In this document: one piece after another, positions 45,155 through 57,247 of the stretch
Position numbering within the stretch: the first letter of the stretch is position 1
Layout of the letters: each line of letters starts with the position of its first letter
NCBI GenBank assembly: GCA_023053685.1
Contig: JALIGW010000001.1
Span: 155,914,966 to 155,978,965 of the forward strand
Source: Diadophis punctatus similis
Lineage: Eukaryota; Chordata; Lepidosauria; Squamata; Dipsadidae
Direction of reading: 5' to 3'
DNA length: 64,000 bases
Translations under genes and position numbers: made by a program
Notes under the pieces: model-generated
Seen by the model: the letters and a program-made list of their open reading frames with translations, nothing else
The model's database searches: none
What the model was told of the DNA's origin: nothing

Positions 45155-45375
45155 AGAGATAGATGAGCCACTTTGGTCTAGAGGTTAAGGTGCTAGTCTA
45201 GGAATGGGGAAGCCTGAATTATAGGCTTCCTTTAGGCACAAAGCTAACTGGGTGATTCAGGGCCCGTTACTTCCCCTCAGGAAAAAAAACTGTGAAAACC
45301 TAAAAATATTGCCTAGACAATCCATAGTCTTGCCCATGTAGTTATTAGGCATCAAGACTGACACACAGGCAAAAT
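45155..45375 (+). mobile_element. tRNA-derived SINE, plus strand
   Basis: A tRNA-like head (TTTGGTCTAGAGGTTAAGG) is followed by a body with GTGATTCAGGGCCCGTTAC and TTGCCTAGACAATCC blocks, in the order of Sauria-type SINEs. The B box is poorly kept. Confidence 0.6.
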
Positions 45376-45910
45376 AAAAATATTTTCAATATATGTATTA
45401 CAAAGTAAACATTACAGCTAGACAGAACAAACTCACATGACAAGATACAAATTCCTGATCAATCCGTTTATACTTCATTTGACTTTCATATTTGTTTAAA
45501 TGTGTTCGATCTAGCTTTAATTTGTTCTTTGTGATTTGCAGTTGTAATCTGTTGTTTGTACTTGCCAGCTGCTATTTCTTTAATTTACATGAAAACTTGC
45601 ATCCAAATATGTATTTAAATATCCCTTCTGTCAAAGGATTACTTCTAAACAATCTCAAAAAGGTATTTTTATTCCTTTTTAAAAAAAGCCAAATACATGA
45701 TCACAACTTTTGGAGAAATAGAGCATCAACATTTGAAGAAGTTAAATTCCCACAGCAACCCTGTTTCCCCTAACTAAAGTAAATCCCACAGAACTGTAAT
45801 CCTTTGTCCCTCTGACCAAACATTACTTGTTTTTTATCTCCTAGGTTCCGGCCTTGAACTGGCAGGCCACAAACTGGACAAGACAAGAAATAAACCATAT
45901 CTATTTTATT

Positions 45911-45911
<1 letters not shown>

Positions 45912-45967
<56 letters not shown>
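45912..45967. repeat. (GT)n microsatellite
   Basis: About 28 units next to the SINE tail. Confidence 0.95.
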
Positions 45968-45969
<2 letters not shown>

Positions 45970-46180
45970 GGAGTTTCAAGTCACTGGTGACTCCTGGTGA
46001 CTGCCAGGACTGGTCTCTGCAGTTTTCTTGACAAGATTTTTAGAAGTGGCTTGCCATTTCCTCCTTCTGAGAACTGAGAGAAAGTGATCACCCAACTGGT
46101 TCTGTGTTTAAAGTGGCACTAGAATTCGCAGTTTCCCAGTTTTCTGGTGCCTTAACTCTACGCCAAACTAGCTCTTAGAC
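45968..46180 (-). mobile_element. Sauria-type SINE with BovB-like tail, minus strand
   Basis: On the plus strand the tail GTGACTCCTGGTGACTGCC, then CAGTTTTCTTGACAAGATTT, comes first. The tRNA-like head (GCCTTAACTCTACGCCAAAC) ends the element near 46170. The tail matches that at 58830. Confidence 0.75.
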
Positions 46181-47675
46181 CAGATCTATAGCTACTGCAA
46201 TTTTATGAGCTGGATGTACTTTAAAATGTACCTCCAGACCCCAATGGGTTTGAACGGATTGAGCCACTCTGAAATGGGACCATTTCAATTTGGCTTTAGG
46301 ATTGTCCTTATAAGTCAGATTTTTCCCCCTGATGACCAGACAGAGGCTCTGCAAAAACTGTCTTGTAGTGCAACAACAACAACAACGAAAAGTCATCCCT
46401 GTATATATGTCATGCCCTGTTCTGGCTGGCTGGATTAAAATGCCTATGCACAAAAGCAATGCCCTTGATATTGCTGTTCAGACTTGGCACAGAAGCGTAA
46501 ACAGAAGAGCATCCATTGATGCCGTCTCTTCTTCATTAATCTTTCAGCACTGATCGGAAAGATGCTTGGCTGGGATCACATGACTTCTAAGAGGCCCTTC
46601 TAAAGACTATCTGAAGGGGAGAGGAGGCTGCAGCATTTTTTTTAATCTCCTAGAATTGCTGATATTAACCTCCACCGCCCATAAAATATGCTTTAGGCAA
46701 AAGGCACTCTGTTGCTCTAATGATGCTACTTCTGATGTTTCTCCAACTGTGTCCCACCTCTTAAATTATAAAAACAATCCGATTGCTACTTTCTCCACAG
46801 CTGCATCCTGTGCTACTGCTTGAACATTGCAATAGTCCCTGAGATACACCTTATCTGCAAGAAAAAGGCTGGGATATTTTATTCGCACTTTTGCCTTGGG
46901 CAATTAAGTTTATTAATGGCTGTCATTGTGCATTCTCATTATCCTCATCTTCATGATGTAGGCTGGGCTGTTAGATTTTTATGCCTGGCCTAATTAATTT
47001 TCATTATGCATCTGAACATGTATAATCAGAAGATTTTTAAAAGCTCATTCTTGAGCTAGGGCTGTGGAAGAGTGGCAGGCACAATGACAGGGGGCTACGA
47101 GTATGTGGGGACATTCACAGGAAACTGAAGGAGGTCACATATGTTGGAAGAGAACACAATTCCTTCAGAGTGTCATGTCACATACGAGATGATTTGCTGA
47201 ACACAGAGCCAAGATAACTGAAACAATAGTGATGGATGTGTCTGTATTTCTTCTACACAATTTTGGCATGCTCATGCTCTAAATTGGTTCCATCTCTTTC
47301 CGTGTCACTTTACATTTTAAAAATTAACACATTGCTCCACCAAATATTGCAAACATGATGTGCAGATGTGTGCCTTTTCTTCCTTTCACCCAAAAAGGGC
47401 ATTTAAGTCAGCTTGTTGGAAAACATGAAATTAAAACAAACCAAATTAATTAAGAACCCAATGAAAAACAGAGTTAAAATTCATTTTATAAAAAGAACAA
47501 CAGTAAAAGGGACAGAAAGCTAAATTGAAGGAATGTGCTTTCATATTTTTTCTAAAAGCCAATATAATACACAAGTTCCTCATGTAAGATACCTCATTGT
47601 TCAGAGAGAAGACCAGGAAGACACAAATGCAATAGGCAAATATGCACATCTTAGGTATATTTTATATTAATATTG
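46181..47675. other. Unassigned; possible conserved non-coding block at 46860-47020
   Basis: No coding signal. The block has a TTAATGG and TAATTAATTTTCATTATGC-like composition without repeat signature. Confidence 0.3.
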
Positions 47676-47679
47676 ATAG

Positions 47680-47896
47680 TTTCCTGATTGCTTATTTGTA
47701 CCCTATGACAATCATTAAGTGTTGTACCTCATGATTCTTGACAAATGTATCTTGTACACTGAGAGCATATGCACCAAGACAAATTCCTTGTGTGTCCAAT
47801 CACACTTGGCCAATAAAATTCTATTCTATTCTATTCTATTCTATTCTATTCTATTCTATTCTATTCTATTCTATTCTATTCTATTCTATTCTATTT
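47680..47896 (+). mobile_element. CR1-L3-type (Snake1-like) LINE tail with (ATTCT)n
   Basis: The end has ACACTGAGAGCATATGCACC, AAATTCCTTGTGTGTCC and CACTTGGCCAATAAA blocks and passes without a gap into about 15 ATTCT units (47818-47896). From memory this tail is a very common snake LINE end that starts microsatellites of the AATAG class. Confidence 0.72.
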
Positions 47897-49515
47897 TTGT
47901 ACTATATTGCAAAATTTGGAGAAGTATGAAATTTTAAGTACAACTGCATTCTCATCAACATATTAATTGAAATTATGCAAATCTTATTTTGTTTTGAAAT
48001 GTAGGTGAAATAAAATCCTTAAGAGTTCCTAGCTATTGTGGACCAATCCAGTATTAGCTCATAGCTGCAATTTATGACAATACAAACATGGCAAACAAAA
48101 ACATTGCAAGTAAAAACCTACATGCACAAACACCAGTCACTTAGCTAACCACTTTACATAGCTGCTTTTAAAATGTTCATGTACAGGAACATTTGGAGGA
48201 AGCATCTCAGCTATGATTAGCCATAAGAACTAAGGGAAACCTGTGTTAGCAGAGACATGGTAACATTGAGATTAGCTGCAGGTAACAGAAAACAACAAAC
48301 AAAAAACCTGGTTGCCATTTTTTTCACCACCTGAGTTGCCAAGGGCATCTGGTTGGCCTCTTTTGGAAACCAAATCTTGGATTAGATTAAACTTTAGCTT
48401 GATCAAGCAGTGCAGGATCTGTATAAGCTGCCAAGACTTGAAGTGTCAGTTGTTACAATTTCAACTTATCTGGATGGAAAAATATTTTTGGAGGGGGGGG
48501 GGAGCAGTTTGTTTTCAGAGCCTTCTATCTCATACTCCTGTAGAGAATCAAGATATGAGAATAAACCAGCTGGATTATTATGAGAAAAGGGAAACTTCTG
48601 CAATATTGCTATTTTTACTTAAAGGAACAATTATTTGCTGCTGCTAGCAGTGGTAAGTCAAGTTCAGCACTGCTAGGAGTTTACAACCTGTTACATAACC
48701 AGTATCAGTCTCTGCATAGTGCCAACCATTTGGGTTTTGTGACAGAGGTAGCTTTTGGAGAAATTAGATACTTAATTGTTCTCTGCTGTTCTCTTCATGT
48801 GTTCTTGTAATTTCTTAATTATCCTTGGGTTTTTTTTTAAAGGTTAAAATAGCACTGAAGAAGCATTGAAGGGAAAAATGTGTTCAGGGAAGTGAAGCAT
48901 GGTGATGGGATCCAGTTTTCCAAATGTTTCTGTCCATATTAAAACCATTCTTCTAAGTTGGGTGCAGAGGGGCCTCTATACTTATAAAGGTTGCGAGGAT
49001 TTTCTGTCCTTCTGGGAAAAAAAGACTTTCTCTGGTTTTACAAAAGTTACAGAGACAACAGAGGAAAATGGAAGATTTTGATATCATGGCAGACACAAAG
49101 TCCTTCCCAAGAATGGGATAGGCAAATGTTGTTGCTTGATGGTGTTAAAGGTATCATTGCAGGATGTAAGCTGTTCCAAGTAAAGCTGCCTTTTGCAATT
49201 GACTCATGGTAATTTGTGCTGAAGGTGTTTTGGGATTGCATGGCACCTGTTGGTACTACCTTTGTTTCTTTTGCTACTATTTGGTGGTCCATATATTGTG
49301 TGATTTGTTCCACTTATTTATAAAATAAAATGCATATTGTTTACCATTACATTTTATTATTTTTCTTTCTCATATTGTGAAATGTGAGAAGATACATGAT
49401 AACACAATTTGGTTTTTGGCTCAGTATGTTGCACAGCTTCCCATTTTTATAGTTTATTGTTTGTGTGTGAAACGAGGCCACTTATAAATGCAAATTTCAT
49501 ATGTATATGAATACA
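47897..49515. other. Unassigned sequence
   Basis: No gene or repeat recognised. A 28-base ATTTGCTGCTGCTAGC stretch before GTAAGT at 48653 is too short to call an exon. Confidence 0.35.
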
Positions 49516-49516
49516 A

Positions 49517-49665
49517 TACAAAATAAAACACTTCAAGTTCTTACAATTAAATTATGAAATATTCGTCAAGATTTTCTCTGGGAATACACACACACATTCC
49601 CCATAGAAAATCTTGACTGATATTTCATAATCTGATTGTGAGAACTTGAAGTGTTTTATTTTGTA
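49517..49665. repeat. Foldback (MITE-like) inverted repeat
   Basis: The left arm (49517-49584, from TACAAAATAAAACACTTC) is the reverse complement of the right arm (49597-49665), with about six mismatches, around a 12-base CA-rich loop. No target duplication is clear. Confidence 0.75.
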
Positions 49666-51060
49666 CTATAATTTAATTTAAATTTTAAATATTTTGATCT
49701 TTGAGCTGTTGCTAAAACATTAATTACTGTAATGCTGCTCCTTTTCATCCAAGATAATAAAGACTTTTCATTCTTAGAAGTGTCTTTAGTCCAGACAATG
49801 TCCATATGAGGTTTGATGGCCCAGGGTTTAGTACAGCTTTGGGTATCTATCCTGTCATTTTTTGTTCCATGTACCTTCTCTGAATAAGCAACAAAGTCTG
49901 AGTTAAATTTTGGCATTAATTTTTTCATATAAATGAAACACTGATGTTCTCTGGATTAACAATAGCAATCTTAAGCAATAAAAACGAGTATCTTTGGACC
50001 CTCAAGTGCTTATAGAAAATGCTTCACATGCAGGCTTTTGTCTCCCATGTGTGTGTATGTTCCTACATGTGTATATGAGCACATTTGCGCATCTTGGTAT
50101 GACAAACTCTAGTTAGGCTTAACATGTTGCCTAAACCTGGACATAGTTGAAAATGCAATAAAGATGGAAAACCAGTACATTTCGGAAGTCCCGGAAGCTT
50201 TATCAGAGGAAATTGTTCAATTAGTGATCATTTCACATTTTAGTGATCATTTCACGTTTTAAATTTTTTCATATGATACAATAGCACAGGAAAAGCACAA
50301 GTACAGCTTTAATTGCTCTGATTCATTTATCAAGTTACAAAAAGTTCAGTCAAACTTGTCCTTCTCTTTTCAAAGAAAATCCCCTAAAAAGGGAACAAGG
50401 GAATACCCACAGAAGCAGAATGCATCTTGAATGCCTGGAACAGAATGTTCTGTGGAAGAGCATATTTTGTTCATAATTGGAGCGAAGACATGCATAATTC
50501 GAAACCAGTCCGGCATGATGCCTACAGCAGATATACAGGATAATTCGTCCCATGCTGCAAGCCACAAGAGAATAACCATGATTTATGTTCAAATAGCTGT
50601 AAAGACAAATTAAACGTCACCTTGCAGGAATTGCTCTACATAACACATAGGTCTATTTTCGAGTTTTAACATATAAATTGATGGCTCTCTGTAATCCAGG
50701 ATTTTATTTGGAAGTATAGACACTAGTCTTAAAAAAGGGCAAAAATAAACTTTAAAATAGGAACTGGGAAGTTAGACAGAATGATAAGAAGCATTCTCCA
50801 CAATTCGCTTTCTGAGGAATTGGTGTTTGGTGAAAGCCACACTTAGGGTAGTCCAGCCTGGCCCATGACAGTTGTTTGGGGGAAAAATGATCTCCAAATT
50901 GCAGTCAGGCCCATTGGTTCCCTAAATTGCCTGTCCGTGCTGTTTGGAAAAGTTGCTCCATTAAAAAAAAATATTTTAAAAAGTTTAAACAGGTGCTGAA
51001 GTGTATGGTGTATTTCATTTCATCAGTATATTAACAAATACAGGTATTCTTTTAAATTAT
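49666..51060. other. Unassigned sequence
   Basis: No gene or repeat recognised. Confidence 0.4.
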
Positions 51061-51074
51061 TATATAACGAACGT

Positions 51075-51452
51075 AACAACACATGATGACACATAACACA
51101 TAACACATAACAATACATAACAATACATAACACAACACAACACAACACATAACAAAATAACATAAAACAAAACAAAACATAAAACATAAAACATAAAACA
51201 TCACATCACATCACATAACATATAACATAAAACATAACATAAAACATAATGTAACGTAACGTAACATAACGTAACGTAACGTAATGTAACTTAACGTAAC
51301 AACGTAACAACGTAACATAACGTAACGTAACGTAACGTAATATAACTTAACGTAACAACGTAACGTAACGTAACGTAACGTAACGTAACGTAACGTAACG
51401 TAACGTAACGTAACGTAACGTAACGTAACGTAACGTAAAACATAACATAACA
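51075..51452. repeat. Degenerate-to-pure pentanucleotide array (AACGT / AACAT class)
   Basis: The left part is a mix of ACATA, ACAC and AAACAT units and grades to a pure (GTAAC)n run at 51360-51435. The frames across it on the minus strand are not genes. Confidence 0.93.
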
Positions 51453-51666
51453 ACATAAATCATCTGGAGTAATTAAAAAATCCTTGCCTTTCAGCATCAG
51501 TCATCCTGGAAGTCATACCTTGTAAAATTTGCCAACCTTGTTCCTACTCCTCACGCCCCAGCAAGTGAAATAAATATGCAGACCTATGGAATTGTACCAG
51601 AAGATTGAAGAGCAGGGAATCACTGTTTTAAATGAGTGTTTGGCCTTGCTAATCTTTGCTAGATTG

Positions 51667-51686
51667 TGTGTGTGTGTGTGTGTGTA

Positions 51687-51722
<36 letters not shown>
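51667..51722. repeat. (GT)n-(GA)n microsatellite
   Basis: Dinucleotide runs in series. Confidence 0.93.
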
Positions 51723-53280
51723 TTTTGCTTTCTGTCATATTCTCTCTCCTTTGAGAAGGAGGAGAAATGTTCTGAACTGTTTTATCTACAGTGATGACAT
51801 TTTCCAGGTGACAAAGTGAAATTGCAGACGAGTGTGGGTTGAAGTAGGATGGTAAGGAGAGACACATATGTAATCTGGAGAGAAGATGGTTGAATTTCAT
51901 CTCCAAACTCTGCTTCCTTCACTTTTCAGCATCCAGCATAGGAGAGTGACAGAAATGGATTGTGATGATGATGATGATGATAATCCTGTTCCTACCCTAT
52001 TAAAAATCCCCATATTCATTCACTTGGATGATCAGAAAACCAGAGAAATATAATTAGTGTCTCATTCAAAGCCAGAAATGGAAAAAAAAAACTTAGTAAA
52101 CTGAAAGACACCAAATAAAACAGAGAGAGGGAGAAAAAAGGAAAACAAAAACAAAAAACTTGGCACTCAGCTTGACTTTCTGAGTGTTTGCTTTCCTTAG
52201 CTTTTTTTTTTTTTTGTTAATGACAGTAAAGCAATTCTATTGAACGTGTAATGGAAAACTAGTGGCTATAATGTAATGCTTAAGCTCACCTACAGCAATG
52301 GCTTTATTCTGTAGCTTCCTTGCATGGCAAAGGTCAGTGAGCGAGCAAGCGAGACTTTTGCTGCTTGAATTCACACTCTTTCTTGTTGCTGGGCTACCAT
52401 TTAAACTAAGGAGGTTTCTTTTCTTTTCTTTCTTTTTTTTAAAAAAATGTTCCTGGCTTCCAAGATTATTGACTGAGGAAATAAAGCAGGAAAGGCAACC
52501 CAACAACTTGGGTGCGAGTTTAGAAATGGGAAACGAAAGAAGGGGGAAAAAAAGAGAAAGCTCCGATGCTGGACTCTTATTGTTTTCTTTGGGAGTCGGT
52601 TCACGTTTGTCAAGGCTGTCTGGCTAGAGTCCAGGGCTTAAGCAAAAAGGGAGTTTCTTTTATTGAATGTCATCCAGAGATATCATAACATTGAAAGGCT
52701 ACTATTACCTAAAGGGTTTCAGATGAAAGCATCCAAGCATGAGGTCTGAAATGTGAGGAGTGCCAATTGTCCTTTGACAACAACCGGAGAGATGTCAGAA
52801 ACCCATTTTCAAGGCAGAGTGGTTGTTTACATAATCTTACCTGATCCCCTACATCTCCTACTTCCAGGCTTATCCACTGATCTAAAGAGGAGGTGCACAA
52901 TCAGAGACCGCAGGGGTGTAAACAGCTTCTTCAGAACTTGGGGCTGGCCACCAAAGACCTCTGGAAGTTGTAACCAAATTGTGATTTTCTAACCTGGCAG
53001 AGAAGAAAAATAATGCATACGTGACCAGCATTACTGGAAAGTCACTGCATCACACTCTATTTAATTTGGAATGGTGTTTAATGCACATGTGGGGCATGCG
53101 TTTGAAAAATAATTGTAAATAAAAAAAAACACATGCTTTTGATTAAATATAATTTAATTGAATAAGTGGAAGTGAAAGGGAGGAAATGTGATTTCTTTCT
53201 AATAAAGGAGAATATTTGTAGCTCAGGGTTGAAATGAAGAGTCCTTGGTGCTCTCTGAGCTTGGTTGTTTTCTTGCAGAT
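51723..53280. other. Unassigned sequence
   Basis: A short (GAT)n is at 51962-51981. The frame at 52298-52627 overlaps other frames on the opposite strand and has no motif. Confidence 0.35.
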
Positions 53281-53359
53281 GTTCAAGTAAATCCAAACGC
53301 TCTTGAAATGAGTTTTGCAAAATAACAAAAAGAAAGAAATCACTGATGATGTTACCTAG

Positions 53360-53592
53360 CAATAGCAATAGCACTTAGACTTATATACCGCTTCACAGTG
53401 CTTTACAGCCCTCTCTAAGCGGTTTACAGAGTTCAGCATATTGCCCCCAACAATCTGGGTCCTCATTTTACCCACCTCGGAAGGATGGAAGGCTGAGTCA
53501 ACCTTGAGCCTAGTGAGATTTGAACAGCTGAACTGCTGAACTAGCAGTCAGCTGAAGTAGCCTGCAGTGCTGCACTTTAACCACTGCGCCAA
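53360..53592 (-). mobile_element. tRNA-derived squamate SINE, minus strand
   Basis: The same SINE as at 8552, inverted: CACTTAGACTTATATACCGC, CCTCTCTAAGCGG, TTGCCCCCAACAATC, then a head with the B box (GAGATTTGAAC) and a A-box-like ACCACTGCGCCAAC at the end. CTAG stands at both junctions (53356-53359 and about 53589-53592), a likely target duplication. Confidence 0.85.
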
Positions 53593-53605
53593 CTAGTTTG
53601 GCTAT

Positions 53606-53644
<39 letters not shown>

Positions 53645-53649
53645 TTTGT

Positions 53650-53680
<31 letters not shown>

Positions 53681-53935
53681 TTTTAGTGTTCTTATATGCC
53701 GCCCTACTCCCTGGGGATTCAGGGTGGCGTACAACATTTTAAGAACAACTAAACAATACAAAAATTTACTAACAATTTAAAAGAATTTTAAAAGAAAACA
53801 TGCAAAACCATACATACGTGGGGGAGACCTAAGATGAAAAATTGTCTCAAAACCCCGCCTGCAGGAAGAGCCATGTCTTAACGGCTTTTCGGAAGGCCAG
53901 CAAGGTGGGGATAATTCGGATCGTATATAAGAACA
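53593..53935 (-). mobile_element. L2-type LINE 3' end with (TTTA)n tail
   Basis: (TTTA)n at 53603-53683 is followed by ATGCCGCCCTACTCCC, a minus-strand version of the 3' block at 12700, and by GAGCCATGTCTTAACGGC, CTTTTCGGAAGGCC, the coding end seen at 12500. It fills the loop of the inverted repeat. Confidence 0.8.
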
Positions 53936-54109
53936 CTAAAATAAATAAATGAATAAATAAATACCCAAACTAGGTAACATCATCAGTGATTTCTTTCTTT
54001 TTGTTATTTTGCAAAAAAGCAGCCTCATTTCAAGAGAGTTTGGATTTACTTGGAATTAGAGAAAACCTTTCATGAGTTGTAGGCTCCTCCTGTATTAGAA
54101 GAATTTAAA

Positions 54110-55590
54110 AAGATAAACCAGACACAAAGGGAGACCCTAGTCCAGTAGAAAATTACAGACCAATCTCCTTATGTTGCATCACCTGTAAAGTCATGGAATC
54201 ATTTATAAATCAATCCATCACCCTCCACCTAGAGATAAACAACCTGCTCTCTAACAAGCAATTTGGTTTCAGAAAAAAATTGTCCTGTAATTTGTAACTC
54301 CTACACTGCAGAAACATTTGGACCACACATCTTGACCAGGGAAAAGCAATAGACGCAATTTACATAGACTTTTGCAAAGCCTTTGATTCAGTGGTGCACG
54401 ACAAACTACTGTTAAAACTAAATTCTTATGGCATTTCTGGATTCCTACACAAATGGATAGCCGCATTCCTGTCAAACAGGCAACAACTAGTCAAAATAGG
54501 GAGGGCCCTATCAAATCTGGCACCAGTTAACAGTGGTGTCCCCCAAGGCAGTGTTCTAGGACCCACATTTTTTCTGCTTTACAATAACGACCTATGCAAT
54601 CATATTAAAAGTAGCTGCATCCTCTTCGCTGATGACTTAAAATTATTCAACACCACTGATAATGCCACTATCCTACAAAACGACCTAGACCATTTGTCCA
54701 AATGGTCGTGCAATTAGCAACTCCAAATCTCGACTAATAAATGCTCTGTCCTACACATTGGCAATAAAAACCAGAACACCAAATACAAGTTGGATGGAAA
54801 CGACCTCGTGGACAACCCTCACTCTGTCAAGGACCTAGGAGTACTCATTTCAAATGATCTAAGCCCCAGAGCCCACTGTAACAGCCTTGCCAAAAAGGCA
54901 TTAAGAGTTGTTAACCTAATTTTGTGAAGCTTCTTCTCCGGTAACATTGTATTGCTAACTAGGGCATACAAAACCTTTGCCAGACCAATTCTTGAATACA
55001 GCTCATCTGCCTGGAATCCATACTGTATATCGGACATTAATATGATTGAGTGGGTCCAGAGGTACTCCACGAGAAGAGTATTCCACCCTCTACTCACAAT
55101 AATATTCCCTATGCCACCAGACTTGAAATTTTGGACAACCTGGAACTGCGCCGCCTACGGTATGATCTAAGCATAGTACACAAAATGGTCTGCTACAATG
55201 TCTTACCTGTCAATGACTTCTTCAGCTTCAACCTCAATAATACACAGGCAAACAATCGATACAAACTCAAGGTAAACTGCTCCAAACGTGATTGCAGAAA
55301 ATACGACTTCAGCAACAGAGTGGTCAATGCCTGGCATGCTCTACCTGACTCTGTTGTTACATCCTCTAACCCTTACAGCTTCAACCTTAAACTGTCTACC
55401 ATGGACCTCACCCCGTTCCTAACAGGTCCGTAAAGGGGGCGTGCATAAGCGCACCAGCGTGCCTACCGTCCCTGTCCTACTGTATCCATTTATTTGTATT
55501 CATTTCTTTTGTTCATATCCATGTTTATATTTATACCTGCTATCTTGTACATGCTTGACAAACTAATAAATACAAATACAAATATGTAAC
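54110..55590 (+). pseudogene. CR1/Rex1-like LINE with RT domain, copy 2
   Basis: One frame reads ENYRPISLCCITCKVMES, AIYIDFCKAFDSVVHDKL, NSGVPQGSVLGPTFFLLYNN and the catalytic FADDLKLF (about 54630-54655), then the ARPILEYSSSAWN end shared with copy 1. Stops (near 54295, 54715, 54925) and a frameshift near 55125 break it. The 3' UTR ends near 55590 with TTGACAAACTAATAAATAC. The 5' half is absent. Confidence 0.85.
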
Positions 55591-55940
55591 AAGGAAGGAC
55601 AATAATTTAGAACTTTGACATGGGAAAGCAAAAGACATCTGATGGATCCGACTGTTTTAAACTGAACCATTCCAAATAATAATGATCAATTTTATATAAA
55701 TGTATTATATAAATATAAATTATGCTAATTCCCATCCCCCCCAGAAAGGCTTATTGTTCAGTAAATAGGAAATCACGAAATAAAGAAAATGACATGAAAG
55801 TCAGATTAAGGCAGAACCTCTTTTACAAGATCACACCCATCATATCTTTTGCCAGCTCTTGCTTAAGAGCTCATGAAACAGCACAACTGCTTGTATATCT
55901 TTGGATTAATAATAATACAATTAGAAGGAAAAGGAAGAGG
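55591..55940. other. Unassigned sequence
   Basis: Nothing recognisable. Confidence 0.4.
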
Positions 55941-55944
55941 TGAG

Positions 55945-56048
<104 letters not shown>

Positions 56049-56345
56049 TGAAATTTATATTGCCGCCTATTCGCACATGGCGACTCAAGGCGGCTTACAA
56101 GAATATAAAAACCTCATATAAAAAACAATAAAACTAATAAAAGAGAGAATCGTATAATAAATTAATAAAATAATATAATAAAATCACCCACCACCCTGGC
56201 GACAACATATCACATGAGCCATTTAATGGGCTCCATCCCGCTCTGCGTTCCCCAGCCCCCCTGGCAGAACCAGGTTTTCAGCGCCTTCCGGAAGAGTGTT
56301 AGAGTGGGGGCCATTCTAATCTCTGGGGGAATGATGTTCCAGAGA
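56049..56345 (-). mobile_element. L2-like LINE 3' end, another subfamily
   Basis: On the minus strand it ends in GCCGCCTTGAGTCGCCATG and includes GGAAGGCGCTGAAAACCTGG, coding for an FRKALKTW-like end. The spacing differs from the copy at 12310. Confidence 0.65.
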
Positions 56346-56870
56346 GAAGTTACGCATTTGTTACTTTATATTTTTAGTTTATTTGTTCACTTTACTTTCA
56401 AGAATTCATGTTGGTATACATAGTACTTTATCCTCCAAATCTACCTCCAAAGGAAGATCCTTGCTGAACAGCAAAGTAATTATTGGTCCAAAATCACCCA
56501 GAAAACTGATATTTAGGTACATTATTCAAAGACTTAACTCCCTGGACAAATCTATAATGTTGAGGAAAGTAGAAGGAAAGAAAAAATGAGGATGAGCATT
56601 AGCAAGAATATTAGATTCCATTACATCAGCAATGGGCACACCACCGGAAGAGCTGAGGGACCTGGATGAAGAAAATATATCTGGGTGGTGATAAGTGTCA
56701 CCACCAATTCAATGGCACATAATCAGTCAAGCTTCTATGGCTGAGCAAAGAAATGAACTTTAAGCACTCCATTGCATTCGCTCTATAATGGTACATATCA
56801 ATAGCTAAATAAAAAAATGAATTGGAGAAAGAAAGTTAAAGTAGCAACAGGTGTAGAATGTCTACAGAGA
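56346..56870. other. Unassigned sequence
   Basis: No gene or repeat recognised. Confidence 0.4.
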
Positions 56871-56878
56871 TTCTAAGT

Positions 56879-57224
56879 CAGTGATGGCGAACCCCCCACT
56901 TGCTCCACCCCCCTGTGCATGAGTGCATGACCCCCCCACTCCCCCATTTCCCGACTTCCAGTGGGCCCAGTAAGCCCGTTTTTTGCCCTCCCCAGGTTCC
57001 AGGGGCTTTCTTGGAACTTGGGGAGGGCGAAAATGCTCCCCCCTGCCACCCCGGAGGCCCTCCAGAGGCCAAAATTGTCATCCCAGAGCCTCCGCGCGAG
57101 CCAAAAATCAGCTGGCATGCACGCACATGCGCGCTGGAGCTAAGCTAGGGCAACGGCTCGCGTGCCAGCAGATATGGCTCCGCGTGCCACCTGTGGCACC
57201 CGTGCCATAGGTTCGTCATCACTG
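56879..57224. mobile_element. hAT MITE (CAGTGATGGCGAACC ends)
   Basis: TTCTAAGT flanks both sides (56871-56878, 57225-57232), a perfect 8-bp target duplication. The ends CAGTGATGGCGAACC and GGTTCGTCATCACTG are inverted. The right part carries GTGCCACCTGTGGCACCCG. It encodes no transposase; the overlapping frames are Pro/Gly-rich by-products. Confidence 0.9.
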
Positions 57225-57247
57225 TTCTAAGTCATCCTGGTCACAGT

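Larger units (their letters stand above)
53281..54051. repeat. Large inverted repeat around a LINE, one arm carrying a SINE
   Basis: 53281-53359 and 53970-54051 are inverted copies: 47 bases from CTAGGTAACATC match exactly, then a 7-base insertion, then CTCATTTCAAGAG and GTTTGGATTTACTTG. Inside, the pieces 53593-53697 and 53925-53969 are also inverted copies (TTTAGTGTTCTTATAT and its inverse, with (AAAT) runs). Only the left arm has a SINE, at 53360-53592. The loop is 53698-53924. Confidence 0.85.

Noticed and set aside
48625..48654. Short AAAG...GTAAGT mini-exon
   Set aside because: Only about 28 bases and no pyrimidine tract or partner exon.
51075..51452. CRISPR-like repeat
   Set aside because: Units of five bases without spacers in a vertebrate genome; a microsatellite.
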